Assembly (NCBI RefSeq): GCF_000761245.1
Contig: NZ_AWOR01000099.1
Coordinates: 1-64,000, forward strand
Length of the DNA: 64,000 bases
Direction: 5' to 3'
From: Comamonas testosteroni
GTDB taxonomy: Bacteria; Pseudomonadota; Gammaproteobacteria; Burkholderiales; Burkholderiaceae_C
Shown here: positions 32,956-41,880 of the stretch, piece by piece
Layout: every line of letters starts with the position of its first letter
Numbering within the stretch: the first letter of the stretch is position 1
Position numbers and translations under genes: made by a program
The notes under the pieces: generated by a model
What the model was told of the DNA's origin: nothing
The model's database searches: none
What the model saw: the letters and a program-made list of their open reading frames with translations, nothing else

Positions 32956-33738
32956 TCAGCTTTTGGCAACCGCCTTGTCATGCCGGCGTACCAGCCAGGC
33001 CGCTCCGATCACCATGATGGCCAGCCCATACCAGGTAAGCGCATAGACCAGATGACTGTTCGGGAAGCGGATGACCGTCATGCCGGGGCGCAAGACGTCG
33101 GTGCCGGCCTCTGCCCGGGCATAGGCCGGGTTGCTGGCAGGAACGCCCTGGTCTATGAAGTAGGGGGCGGGCCTGCTCAGGCCCTGGGCCTGGGCGATGG
33201 CGGCGACATCGCGCGAGTACCACTGGGCGTTGGCGGGATCGTTCTTGCGCAGAAAGCCGCCGCCGGGCTCGCTCATGCGCATCAGGCCGATGACGGTGAC
33301 GGTCTCGGCGGATGGCCCGGCTTCGGCAATCTGCTTGAGCCACTGGCTGCGCAGTTTCTCGGGCGTGAAGCCGCGGTTGACCAGAACCTGCGTGCCATCG
33401 CTCAGCTGCAGCGGCGTCATGAGCCAGAAGCCCGCGCCGGCTTCGGTCAATGCCTTGGCCAGCACGCTTTGCCTGTCCAGCCATCGGCCTTGCGCCGTGA
33501 CGGGCAGGTACTCGTGGCTGGCCGCATTGATCTGCGGCCATTGAGCAGGCTCGGGCAAAGCCACGGGGGCGCTGTGCACGCGCTGCTCCACGCGCTCGAT
33601 GAGGTCGAGCTTCCAGGCGCGGCGCTGCACCTGCCAGGTGCCCAGAGCCATGAACCCTAAAAACAAGGCGATGCCCACAAACGCGAGCATCGCCTTGGCG
33701 AAGGGAGAGCGCTGCCGCGCAGCGCTCTGGTTCTTCAT
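32956..33738 (-). CDS. SURF1 family protein (oxidase assembly factor)
   Basis: SURF1 proteins help insert heme into heme-copper oxidases. The 260-residue product has an N-terminal helix (AMLAFVGIALFLGFMALGTW), the signature LGTWQVQRRAWK, the loop VNRGFTPEKLR, and a C-terminal helix HLVYALTWYGLAIMVIGA. ATG 33738 is chosen over a TTG at 33750 that overlaps the cyoD stop. It is the last gene of cyoABCD-surf1, where E. coli has cyoE; SURF1 is more often linked to cytochrome c oxidases. Confidence 0.92.
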   Translation of the reverse strand: MKNQSAARQRSPFAKAMLAFVGIALFLGFMALGTWQVQRRAWKLDLIERVEQRVHSAPVALPEPAQWPQINAASHEYLPVTAQGRWLDRQSVLAKALTEAGAGFWLMTPLQLSDGTQVLVNRGFTPEKLRSQWLKQIAEAGPSAETVTVIGLMRMSEPGGGFLRKNDPANAQWYSRDVAAIAQAQGLSRPAPYFIDQGVPASNPAYARAEAGTDVLRPGMTVIRFPNSHLVYALTWYGLAIMVIGAAWLVRRHDKAVAKS

Positions 33739-33746
33739 GAGGTCAG

Positions 33747-34172
33747 TCAAGGTGTGACAGCAGCGGGAGCCGTGTGACCTGCGTGATCTGCATGGCCTGC
33801 GGCCTGGTGCATTTCATGACCGGGCATCATGTTGGTGTTCATGTGGAACATGACCCAAAGCGTGCCGGAGATCGCAATCGCCAGGAAGATCACCGTGAAG
33901 ATGGTGGACAGCATGGTCCAGCCGCCCTGGATCTTGCCGTTCATGTGCAGGAAGTACACCATGTGCACGAGCACCTGGATCACCGCGAACAGGCCCAGCA
34001 CGGCCACAGCCGTGGTGCGGTCGGTGATGATGTTGTTCATGACCAGGTAGAAGGGGATGGCGGTCAGGATGACGGCCAGGATGAAACCCTTCACATAGTC
34101 GCCCATGGTGACGTGCAGGTCGTCGTGATCGTGGTGATCGTCATGACCGGCGTGGATATCGTGTGCGCTCAT
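33747..34172 (-). CDS. cyoD: cytochrome o ubiquinol oxidase subunit IV
   Basis: CyoD is the small accessory subunit of the proton-pumping quinol oxidase and aids CuB binding. The 141-residue product (E. coli 109) has three hydrophobic helices (GFILAVILTAIPFYLVM, AVAVLGLFAVIQVLVHMVYFLHM and the helix after MLSTIFTVIFLAIA). Two His-rich tails flank them: HDIHAGHDDHHDHDDLH at the N-terminus and MPGHEMHQAAGHADHAGH at the C-terminus. These extra His tails are unusual for the family and could bind metal. Its ATG lies directly next to the cyoC stop. Confidence 0.93.
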   Translation of the reverse strand: MSAHDIHAGHDDHHDHDDLHVTMGDYVKGFILAVILTAIPFYLVMNNIITDRTTAVAVLGLFAVIQVLVHMVYFLHMNGKIQGGWTMLSTIFTVIFLAIAISGTLWVMFHMNTNMMPGHEMHQAAGHADHAGHTAPAAVTP

Positions 34173-34805
34173 TTACAGCACCCCCATCAGATACACAAAG
34201 GTGAACACACCGATCCAGACCACGTCCAAGAAGTGCCAGAACATGGACAGGCAGTTGATACGGCGCACATTCTCGTTGATCAGGCCGTGCTTCTTGATCT
34301 GGATCATCAGGGTGATCAGCCAGACCAGACCGAAGGTCACGTGGATACCGTGGGTGCCCACCAGCGTGAAGAAGGACGACAGGAAGGCGCTGCTCTGAGG
34401 CGTTGCACCTTGATGGATCAGGTGGTGGAACTCATAGAGTTCCACGGCCAGGAAGGCTGCGCCCAGCAGGCCGGTGACGGCCAGCCACAGCAGCGTGCCG
34501 TTCACGTTCTTCTTTTGCTTTTGCAGCATGGCAAAGCCGAAGGTGATGGACGACATCAGCAGGAAGGCCGTGTTGACCGCGACCAGCGACAGATCGAACA
34601 GGTCCTTGCCCGAGGGGCCGCCTGCATAGCTGCGGCCCAGCACGCCATAGGTGGCGAACAGTGCGGCAAAGATCAGGCAGTCGCTCATCAGGTAGAGCCA
34701 GAAGCCCAGCGAGGTGCCGTTTTCCGGATGAGGCTCGTGCGCGAGGTGGTACTCGCGAGTAGCCAGGGCGGCTGTGCCGCCAGCGTTGATATGTGTATTA
34801 GACAT
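34173..34805 (-). CDS. cyoC: cytochrome o ubiquinol oxidase subunit III
   Basis: CyoC is the integral-membrane subunit III of the bo3-type oxidase. From the ATG at 34805 it is 210 residues (E. coli 204) with five hydrophobic helices, including FWLYLMSDCLIFAALFATY and the conserved HGIHVTFGLVWLITLMIQIK. The start overlaps the cyoB stop by 8 bp (ATGTCTAA), so the two are translationally coupled. A longer upstream frame would run deep into cyoB and is rejected. Confidence 0.95.
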   Translation of the reverse strand: MSNTHINAGGTAALATREYHLAHEPHPENGTSLGFWLYLMSDCLIFAALFATYGVLGRSYAGGPSGKDLFDLSLVAVNTAFLLMSSITFGFAMLQKQKKNVNGTLLWLAVTGLLGAAFLAVELYEFHHLIHQGATPQSSAFLSSFFTLVGTHGIHVTFGLVWLITLMIQIKKHGLINENVRRINCLSMFWHFLDVVWIGVFTFVYLMGVL

Positions 34806-36804
34806 GGGCTGCTGCAAGCTGCTTGGTACGTGCTTCTTCCGATGTGGCCACTTCGGCCGCAGGGATGTAGTAGTCACGCTTGTAGTTGAAGGTATGAATG
34901 ATCGAGGCCAGGATGGTCGCGGCGAACGAAGCGATCACCAGAGGCCACATGTGCCAGATCAGAGCAAAGCCCAGAACGGTGGACAGGCCGGCAATCACCA
35001 CGCCGGCGCCGGTATTGGCGGGCATGTGGATGGGCTCGAAGCCGCTCAGCGGACGCTGATAGCCATGCTTCTTCATGTCGGTCCAGGCGTCGATGTCGTG
35101 CACCACGGGGGTGAAGGCGAAGTTGTACTGGGGAGGGGGCGAGGAAGTGGCCCATTCCAGGGTGCGGCCTTCCCATGGGTCGCCGGTCACGTCACGCAGT
35201 TCGTCGCGCTTCCAGATGGACACGGCCAGCTGGATGAAGAAGCAGCCGATACCGGCAGCGATCAGGGCAGCACCGCAGGCAGCGATGATGAACCAGATCT
35301 GCAGCGAGGGATCGTCGAAGTGGTTGGCGCGGCGAGTCACGCCCATCAGACCCAGGATGTACAGGGGAGTGAAGGCAACCCAGAAGCCGACCAGCCAGAA
35401 CCAGAACGAAGCCTTGCCCCAGAACTCGTTGAGTCGGAAGCCGAAAGCCTTGGGGAACCAGTAGTTGATGCCGGCAAACACGGCAAACACCACGCCGCCG
35501 ATGATCACGTTGTGGAAGTGGGCGATCAGGAACAGCGAGTTGTGCAGCACGAAGTCTGCGGGAGGCACGGCCAGCAGCACGCCGGTCATGCCGCCGATGG
35601 CGAAGGTGACCATGAAGCCCACCGTCCACAGCATGGGCACCGAGAAGCGGATGCGACCGCGGTACATGGTGAACAGCCAGTTGAAGATCTTCGCGCCCGT
35701 GGGGATGGAGATGATCATCGTGGTGATACCGAAGAAGGTATTCACGCTGGCACCCGAGCCCATGGTGAAGAAGTGGTGCAGCCACACCAGGTAGGACAGG
35801 ATGGTGATACACACGGTGGCGTAGACCATCGAGGTGTAGCCGAACAGGCGCTTGCGGCTGAACGTTGCCACGATTTCGGAGAACACGCCGAAGCAGGGCA
35901 GGATCAGGATGTAGACCTCGGGGTGGCCCCAGATCCAGATCAGGTTCACGTACAGCATGGGGTTGCCGCCCAGCTCGTTCGTGAAGAAGTTGGTGCCGAC
36001 GTAGCGGTCCAGCGACATCAGCACCAGGGCTGCGGTCAGCACGGGGAAGGAGGCCACGATCAGGGCGTTGGTGCACAGGGCAGTCCAGGTGAAGACGGGC
36101 ATCTTCATCAGGTTCATGCCGGGAGCGCGCATCTTGATGATGGTCACGATCAGGTTGATACCTGACAAGGTCGTGCCCACACCGGCGACCTGCAGGCCCC
36201 AGATGTAGTAGTCAAGACCCGTGCTGCCACTTTGGTGCCCCAGATTGGACAGCGCCAGCCAGCCGGAGGTGGAGAACTCGCCCAGGAACAGGGAGATCAT
36301 GACCAGCACGGCACCGCCGGTGGTCATCCAGAAGCTGAAGTTGTTCAGGAACGGGAAGGACACGTCACGTGCGCCGATCTGCAGAGGAACCAGGTAGTTC
36401 ATCAGGCCGGTCACGAAGGGCATCGCCACGAAGAAGATCATGATCACGCCGTGGGCCGTGAAGATCTGGTCGTAGTGGTGAGGAGGCAGGTAGCCCATGT
36501 TGTCGCCGAAGGCCATGGACTGCTGCAGACGCATCATCACGGCATCGGCAAAGCCGCGCAGGAACATGACCAGACCGAGGATCATGTACATGATGCCGAT
36601 CTTCTTGTGGTCGATGGAGGTGATCCAGTCGTTCCACAGCGGAGCCCAGAGGCGGAACTTGGTGATGCCGCCGACCACGACGAGGCCGCCAAGCACCACG
36701 GCAATAAAGGTCAAGAGCACGATGGGCTCATGCGTCATGGGAATCTGGTCCCATGTGATACGGCCCAACAGCCAGTGGGAGGCCGGGGTTGTTGTTTCAG
36801 ACAT
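34798..36804 (-). CDS. cyoB: cytochrome o ubiquinol oxidase subunit I
   Basis: CyoB is the catalytic heme-copper subunit that reduces O2 and pumps protons. The 668-residue product (E. coli 663) has the heme and CuB ligands in order: TAHGVIMIF (heme b), WGHPEVYILILPCFG with the His-Tyr crosslink pair, WLHHFFTMG (CuB) and HFHNVIIGG (heme ligands). The extra N- and C-terminal helices typical of CyoB are present. The ATG at 36804 lies 62 bp after cyoA. No cyoE (heme O synthase) lies in this window. Confidence 0.97.
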   Translation of the reverse strand: MSETTTPASHWLLGRITWDQIPMTHEPIVLLTFIAVVLGGLVVVGGITKFRLWAPLWNDWITSIDHKKIGIMYMILGLVMFLRGFADAVMMRLQQSMAFGDNMGYLPPHHYDQIFTAHGVIMIFFVAMPFVTGLMNYLVPLQIGARDVSFPFLNNFSFWMTTGGAVLVMISLFLGEFSTSGWLALSNLGHQSGSTGLDYYIWGLQVAGVGTTLSGINLIVTIIKMRAPGMNLMKMPVFTWTALCTNALIVASFPVLTAALVLMSLDRYVGTNFFTNELGGNPMLYVNLIWIWGHPEVYILILPCFGVFSEIVATFSRKRLFGYTSMVYATVCITILSYLVWLHHFFTMGSGASVNTFFGITTMIISIPTGAKIFNWLFTMYRGRIRFSVPMLWTVGFMVTFAIGGMTGVLLAVPPADFVLHNSLFLIAHFHNVIIGGVVFAVFAGINYWFPKAFGFRLNEFWGKASFWFWLVGFWVAFTPLYILGLMGVTRRANHFDDPSLQIWFIIAACGAALIAAGIGCFFIQLAVSIWKRDELRDVTGDPWEGRTLEWATSSPPPQYNFAFTPVVHDIDAWTDMKKHGYQRPLSGFEPIHMPANTGAGVVIAGLSTVLGFALIWHMWPLVIASFAATILASIIHTFNYKRDYYIPAAEVATSEEARTKQLAAAHV

Positions 36805-36866
36805 GTTGAGTCTCTTTTGTCGTATTGGAGCGGCTGAGCGGTGAGCGCATCCGCACCGTGAACTAC

Positions 36867-37922
36867 TTATTGCTGTGCGACAGCTCCGGAGGCGGCGACT
36901 TCGTCGAGCAGGGCGACAACGCGGTCAGCGTCTTTGGAAGTGCAGACATCCAGGGGCAGGGTCACGCTGGAGGTCTTGCTGTGGTGTGCAGGTGGCCTGC
37001 CGCCGGCAGCGTCGATGGCCATCATTTCGTTCATGCACATCTTGCCGTCTTCCACGCAGCGGTTGAGGACCTTGTGGTACAGGCCTTCGTCCACGCTGGC
37101 GAAGCGTTCAACGGGGTTGCGCTCGCTGGGCTTGGCCAGATCGATATAGGCATCGCGTGTCAGGGCCTTGCCTTCGGTCTTGGCCTTGGCAATCCACTGA
37201 TCGAACTGCTCGTTTTCCAGACCGTGGAACTTGAAGGTCATGCCCGCAAAACCAGCGCCGCTGTAGTGAGAGGACTTGCCGCCATAGACACCGGGCTTGT
37301 TGATCACGGCGTTCAGCTCGGTCTGCATGCCGGGCATGGTGTAGATCATGCCGGCCAGATCAGGAACGTAGAACGCGTTCATGGTGTGGGTGGAGGTCAG
37401 CTTGAAGTGAATGGGGCGATCCACCGGGGCAGCCACTTCGTTGACGGTGGCAATGCCTTGCTCGGGGTAGAAGAACAGCCATTTCCAGTCCAGAGACACG
37501 ACCTGGATCTCCAGAGGCTTGACGTTGGGGTCCAGAGCCTTGGTGGAGGAGATGCGGTCCAGAGGACGATAGGGGTCGAGCTTGTGGGTGCTGATCCAGG
37601 TAATGGCGCCCAAAGCGATGATGATGAGCAGGGGAACCGTCCAGATCACCAGCTCCAGCGCAGTGGAGTGGTGCCATTCGGGGTCGTATTTGGCTTCGGT
37701 GTTGGACTGGCGGTATTTCCAGGCAAACAGCAGCGTCAAAAAGATGACGGGGACGATGATGAGCAACATCAGCAAAGTGGCCGTAATGACCAAGTCGCCT
37801 TGCTGCTTGGCGACATCGCCAGCTGGGTTGAGGACGACGGCCTTGCTGCAACCGGCGAGGGTTGCGGTCAAAGCGGCCGCTGAGAGCCACGCGGGCCCAC
37901 GGATTTCCTTGATTTTTAACAT
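36867..37922 (-). CDS. cyoA: cytochrome o ubiquinol oxidase subunit II
   Basis: CyoA is the lipoprotein subunit II of the quinol oxidase. The 351-residue product (E. coli 315) has a lipoprotein signal with lipobox LAGC (Cys25) and two transmembrane helices (TATLLMLLIIVPVIFLTLLF and LELVIWTVPLLIIIALGAI). The cupredoxin domain lacks the CuA Cys ligands: the loop reads GGKSSHYSGAGFAGM. That makes it a quinol oxidase rather than a cytochrome c oxidase. The ~30-residue C-terminal tail with two Cys (NRCVEDGKMCMNEM) looks like the family extension. First gene of the operon. Confidence 0.95.
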   Translation of the reverse strand: MLKIKEIRGPAWLSAAALTATLAGCSKAVVLNPAGDVAKQQGDLVITATLLMLLIIVPVIFLTLLFAWKYRQSNTEAKYDPEWHHSTALELVIWTVPLLIIIALGAITWISTHKLDPYRPLDRISSTKALDPNVKPLEIQVVSLDWKWLFFYPEQGIATVNEVAAPVDRPIHFKLTSTHTMNAFYVPDLAGMIYTMPGMQTELNAVINKPGVYGGKSSHYSGAGFAGMTFKFHGLENEQFDQWIAKAKTEGKALTRDAYIDLAKPSERNPVERFASVDEGLYHKVLNRCVEDGKMCMNEMMAIDAAGGRPPAHHSKTSSVTLPLDVCTSKDADRVVALLDEVAASGAVAQQ

Positions 37923-38260
37923 GCTTTAGGCGTGACAAAGTCGCGCTTAGGTGTAAACGCGGATTACTGGATCTCGGCAAATGTAATACCAAACAGTGAC
38001 TTGTCCATTGGACATTTTGTCCAAGGTCAACAGCTCGGGATTGGAAATGCGCTATGCGACAAGGGTTTAGCGGCTTTGGCGGGTAGGCAAACTTTGAGCT
38101 GACAGGGCTTGAAATTGTCAAATCAGCCCTCAGAAACGGCTCCTGCACAGGGCTGGTCTGACAGTGCTCAGGGCAAAAACTCTATTGCAGCTGCACATGC
38201 TTGGGCGTAGAACTGAAAGCGTCCCCGGGACTGAAAAGTAAGACAAGGAGTTGTACCTTT
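37923..38260. promoter_or_regulatory. divergent cyoA / MFS regulatory region with an overlapping inverted repeat
   Basis: This 338-bp gap between divergent genes holds no gene. TGTCCA (38002-38007), TTGGACA (38008-38014) and TGTCCAA (38018-38024) form overlapping inverted repeats; the right pair is a perfect 7-bp palindrome with a TTT spacer. It looks like an operator. It is not an FNR, Fur or LexA consensus that I know. Confidence 0.55.
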
Positions 38261-39601
38261 ATGACAAGCATGAACCCGTCCGTTGGTCTTACTCAGCAAG
38301 ACTATGAGAACTCGGAAACCTTGGCCTATGCGGATACCGACGAGGATGTGACCCCCGGCGAGATTGCCGTGGGGGTGATCATCGGGCGCTCCTCCGAGTA
38401 CTTTGACTTCTTCGTGTTCGGCATCGCCTGCGTGCTGGTGTTTCCCTCACTGCTGTTTCCCTATCTATCCAAGCTCGATGGCACGCTGGCCGCGTTTGCC
38501 ATCTTCTCGCTGGCCTTCGTGGCCCGCCCCGTGGGCACGGCGCTGTCCATGGCCGTGCAGCGGGCCTGGGGGCGTGCCACCAAGCTGACGCTGGCCCTGC
38601 TTTTGCTGGGCGTGTGCACGGTGGGCATGACCTTCCTGCCCAGCTATGAGACAGCCGGCATGAAGGCCGTCTGGGCGCTGGTGATCCTGCGCATCGGCCA
38701 GGGCCTGGCGCTCGGGGGCTCCTGGGATGGCTTGCCCTCGCTGCTGGCCATGTCGGCGCCGCCGAACAAGCGCGGCTGGTATTCGATGATCGGGCAGCTC
38801 GGGGCGCCGCTGGGCTTCATCATTGCGGCGGCGCTGTTTGCCTATCTGTACTCCAGCCTGACGGCCGACGAGTTCATGAGCTATGGCTGGCGCTACCCCT
38901 TCTGCGTGGCGTTTGCCATCAACGTGGTGGCGCTGTTTGCCCGCCTGCGTCTGGTCGTGGGCCAGTCCTATACCCAGCTTCTGCAGGAGCGTGAGCTGGA
39001 GCCCATCAGCGTGACCAGTCTCATGGCCAACGAAGGCCGCAATGTGATGATCGGCGCTTTTGCCGCGCTGGCCAGCTTTGCGCTGTTCCACCTGGTGACC
39101 GTGTTCCCGCTGTCCTGGATTTCCATGTATTCCAACCAGTCCATGACCGAAGTGCTGGTGGTGCAGATCATAGGGGCGCTGCTGGCAGGCGCGGCCATCA
39201 TGCTCTCGGGCTGGCTGGCGGACCGTGTGGGTCGCCGCAACACCCTCGGCACCATGGCCTGCCTGATCGGCATCTTCAGCTTTCTGGCGCCCTGGCTGCT
39301 GGGCAGCGGCAGCACCGGCAACAATGTGTTCATCCTGGTGGGCTTTGTGCTGCTGGGCCTGTCCTACGGCCAGGCCTCGGGCACGGTGACTTCCAACTTC
39401 TCGTCGCGCTACCGTTACACCGGCGCGGCCCTGTCCACGGACATGGCCTGGCTCATCGGTGCGGCGTTTGCGCCTCTGGTGGCCCTGGGTGTCTCGGCAA
39501 AGTTCGGACTGGTGGCTCTGGGCATCTATCTGCTGTCGGGTGCCTTGTGCACGCTGGCTGCCTTGGGCATCAACCGTGCCATCGAGGCCCGCGATCAGTA
39601 A
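38261..39601 (+). CDS. MFS transporter, metabolite:H+ symporter (MHS-like) type
   Basis: This 446-residue inner-membrane transporter has about twelve hydrophobic segments and resembles the metabolite:H+ symporter branch of the major facilitator superfamily. The N-terminal domain has an acidic tail, then VGVIIGRSSEYFDFFVFG (first helix), and the central loop keeps ADRVGRRNTLG before helix 8. The substrate cannot be read from sequence. The ATG at 38261 has AAGGAG ten bases upstream, which excludes a longer start. The gene is divergent from cyoA and has its own terminator (39623-39654). Confidence 0.87.
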   Translation: MTSMNPSVGLTQQDYENSETLAYADTDEDVTPGEIAVGVIIGRSSEYFDFFVFGIACVLVFPSLLFPYLSKLDGTLAAFAIFSLAFVARPVGTALSMAVQRAWGRATKLTLALLLLGVCTVGMTFLPSYETAGMKAVWALVILRIGQGLALGGSWDGLPSLLAMSAPPNKRGWYSMIGQLGAPLGFIIAAALFAYLYSSLTADEFMSYGWRYPFCVAFAINVVALFARLRLVVGQSYTQLLQERELEPISVTSLMANEGRNVMIGAFAALASFALFHLVTVFPLSWISMYSNQSMTEVLVVQIIGALLAGAAIMLSGWLADRVGRRNTLGTMACLIGIFSFLAPWLLGSGSTGNNVFILVGFVLLGLSYGQASGTVTSNFSSRYRYTGAALSTDMAWLIGAAFAPLVALGVSAKFGLVALGIYLLSGALCTLAALGINRAIEARDQ

Positions 39602-39622
39602 GAAGCTTGCTCGCTTCTCTGC

Positions 39623-39654
39623 AAAACGCCCGGTGCTGTGCATCGGGCGTTTTT
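39623..39654 (+). terminator. rho-independent terminator after the MFS gene
   Basis: AAAACGCCCG (39623-39632) pairs with CGGGCGTTTT (39644-39653), and T continues to 39654. Confidence 0.9.
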
Positions 39655-39673
39655 CCTGATGCCGCAGCGCATG

Positions 39674-39699
39674 AAAAAGCCGCCCTCAAGAGGCGGCTT
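39674..39699 (-). terminator. rho-independent terminator after the Bug gene
   Basis: AAGCCGCC (39677-39684) pairs with GGCGGCTT (39692-39699), and a short T-run follows on the minus strand. It lies 22 bp after the gene's stop codon. Confidence 0.82.
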
Positions 39700-39721
39700 C
39701 TTTACGGATGGGCGGGCTGGA

Positions 39722-40720
39722 TCAGTCCAGAGCCAGACCAGCCTTCTTGATCACCTCGCCAAAGCGCTTGCTCTCGGAGGCCATGAAGGCCTTGAATTCT
39801 GCGGGCGTGGGGTTGAAGGACTCGTAGCCGAAGGCGGCGAACTTTTCCTTCACGTCCTGGCCGGTCAGCGCCTGACGGACGTCGGTGCGGATCTTCTCGA
39901 CCACGGCGGCAGGGGTGCCGGGGCGCACGGCCAGGGCGTTCCAGCCGATGGCTGCGAAATCCTTGGGGCCGCCCGATTCGGACACGGTGGGCACGTTCTC
40001 GAAGCCGGCAATGCGGCTGGGAGCGGCCACTGCCAGGAAGCGCAGCTTGCCGCCACGCACCAGAGGACCTGCAGTGCCCAGAGAGCCCAGGGCAAAGGTC
40101 AGCTCGCCATTGGCAACGCCCTGGTACAGCTGGCTGGTTTCCTTGTAGATCACGTGCTCCATCTTGGTGCCGGTCTGGTTTTCTAGCAGCGCCGAGCCCA
40201 GGTGCACGGGGTTGCCCACGGACCAGGAGCCGTAGTTCAGCTTGCCGGGATGCGCCTTGGCATCGGCGATCAGATCGCCGATGGTCTTGTAGGGGCTGTT
40301 GACAGGCACGCAGACAAAGAAGTAGTTGCGGAACAAGGGCATCAGGATGTCGAAGTCCTTGTTCAGGTCGTAGGGCAGCTTCTTGAACAGGTGGGGGTAG
40401 GCCGCGATGTGGACGTTGTCCAACTGGATCATGTCCGTGCCGTCGGTCGCGCCACGCTTGAATTCGTTGATGGCGATGAAGCCGTTGCCGCCGGGACGGT
40501 TTTCCACCACCACGGGCTGGCCCCAGGCACGGCCCAGCTTGTCGGCCACCAGGCGCGAGATGCCATCGGGGCCGCCGCCTACGGGGAAGGGGTTGATGAT
40601 GCGCGAGGACTTGGTGGGCCACTTGTCGCTCTGGGCGAAAGAGGGGGCTGCCACGGCTGCGGCAATGGCGCCGAGTGCGAATGCAGCTTGGCGACGGCTC
40701 ATATTGAGCTTATGGGTCAT
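39722..40720 (-). CDS. tripartite tricarboxylate transporter substrate-binding protein (Bug family)
   Basis: This is a periplasmic solute receptor of the Bug/TctC family, which is greatly expanded in Burkholderiales. The 332-residue product has a signal peptide (SRRQAAFALGAIAAAVAAPSFAQ region, residues 8-30), then the family opening SSRIINPFPVGGGPDGISRLVA and the ligand loop GGNGFIAI. The ATG at 40720 has GGGAG six bases upstream. No TctA/TctB membrane partner is present, so the ligand and transport role are unknown; Bug proteins are often orphan receptors. It is divergent from a LysR gene, which may control it. Confidence 0.92.
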   Translation of the reverse strand: MTHKLNMSRRQAAFALGAIAAAVAAPSFAQSDKWPTKSSRIINPFPVGGGPDGISRLVADKLGRAWGQPVVVENRPGGNGFIAINEFKRGATDGTDMIQLDNVHIAAYPHLFKKLPYDLNKDFDILMPLFRNYFFVCVPVNSPYKTIGDLIADAKAHPGKLNYGSWSVGNPVHLGSALLENQTGTKMEHVIYKETSQLYQGVANGELTFALGSLGTAGPLVRGGKLRFLAVAAPSRIAGFENVPTVSESGGPKDFAAIGWNALAVRPGTPAAVVEKIRTDVRQALTGQDVKEKFAAFGYESFNPTPAEFKAFMASESKRFGEVIKKAGLALD

Positions 40721-40908
40721 TTTGTCTCCCTGGAAGGATGTCGATGATGAATTGCGTGTGGACCACGCATTGTTGATATCGTCGGCTGTTATTTTTAGAT
40801 ATTCAGGCCCAGTTGATTACATTGTGTCACTTGGGTCATAAACACCTAGGTCTAGCTGAGGCTAGCAGCTATAGCAAAATAGCATAGCTTGTTTTGAAAG
40901 GTGTGAGC

Positions 40909-41820
40909 ATGAATCTGCAGCAGATAGAGACCTTTGTTCGGGTGGCCGAAGTGGGGAGCTTCAGCAAGGCTGCGGTACTGCTGGACACTGCCCAGCCGGC
41001 ACTCAGCCGTCAGGTGCGGGCCCTTGAAACCGAGTTGCGCGAGACCTTGCTGATCCGCACCGGGCGCGGCGTGACGCTGACCGATGCGGGGCGCCGCCTG
41101 CTCGAGCATGGTCACGCCATCATGCAGCGCGTGGCCATGGCCAAGGAAGATCTGGGCAGTCAGCGCGACGAGCCCGTGGGGCGCATCACCGTGGGCCTGC
41201 CGCCGAGTCTGGCGCGACGCCTGACCCTGCCCCTGATCGACGGCTTCAGCCGCGAGATGCCCAAGGCCAGGCTGGCGGTGGTCGAGGGTTTTTCCATGAA
41301 TATCTCGGAGTGGCTGACCTCGGGGCGCATGGACCTGGGGCTGGTCTACACGCCCGAGCCCCATCCCCAGATCGAGGTCTCGCCCGTGCTCGAAGAGCGT
41401 CTGTGTCTGATCGGCCCGGCCAGCACGCTGGCAGGGCGCACCAGCATCCCGTTCGAGCATCTGGCCGAGTTCCCGCTGATCATGCCTCAGCACGGGCAGA
41501 TTTTCCGCAAGCTGATGGAGGCCCAGGCCACGCTGTCCCAGGTCAAGCTCAATGTGGTCTGGGAGGTGTCCAGCGTGCCCGCCATTCTGGATCTGGTGCG
41601 CGGCGGCTATGGCTATGCGGCACTGACCGATAGCGCCATGCACAGTCATGCCACGGACGCTGCGCTGGTGGAGGTGCCCATCAAGTCGCCCCATATTGTG
41701 AGCACCTTGTGCCTGGTGCAGCCCGCCAAAAAGAAGTCCACGCCCCTGATGCGCCGCACGGCCGAGCTGCTGCGCCGCCTGAGCATGCAGGTCTGCTCGG
41801 TGGAAAGCGGTCATATCTGA
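40909..41820 (+). CDS. LysR-type transcriptional regulator
   Basis: This 303-residue LysR family regulator has an N-terminal winged HTH (QQIETFVRVAEVGSFSKAAV ... AQPALSRQVRALE, residues 4-45) and an effector-binding domain from about residue 90. It resembles the nitrogen-assimilation-control-like branch (NAC type) that usually regulates catabolism. The ATG at 40909 has AAAGG seven bases upstream. It is divergent from the Bug gene, with 188 bp between. The Bug protein is therefore the likeliest target, by inference. Confidence 0.92.
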   Translation: MNLQQIETFVRVAEVGSFSKAAVLLDTAQPALSRQVRALETELRETLLIRTGRGVTLTDAGRRLLEHGHAIMQRVAMAKEDLGSQRDEPVGRITVGLPPSLARRLTLPLIDGFSREMPKARLAVVEGFSMNISEWLTSGRMDLGLVYTPEPHPQIEVSPVLEERLCLIGPASTLAGRTSIPFEHLAEFPLIMPQHGQIFRKLMEAQATLSQVKLNVVWEVSSVPAILDLVRGGYGYAALTDSAMHSHATDAALVEVPIKSPHIVSTLCLVQPAKKKSTPLMRRTAELLRRLSMQVCSVESGHI

Positions 41821-41857
41821 GCGACTGGCCTGCACCGGAGCATTGCCGCTGACGATT

Positions 41858-41880
41858 CAAGCTCCTGTTAAGGGAGCTTG
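41858..41880 (+). terminator. hairpin after the LysR gene, weak terminator
   Basis: CAAGCTCC (41858-41865) pairs with GGAGCTTG (41873-41880), followed by TTGTG. The weak T-run makes termination uncertain. Confidence 0.5.

Noticed and set aside
34774..36165. 463-codon plus-strand frame opposite cyoB
   Set aside because: It is His/Asp/Gly-rich antisense of cyoB with no domain.
36867..37922. cyoA as cytochrome c oxidase subunit II
   Set aside because: The CuA-binding Cys residues are absent from the loop, and the partner subunits are of the CyoB/C/D type.
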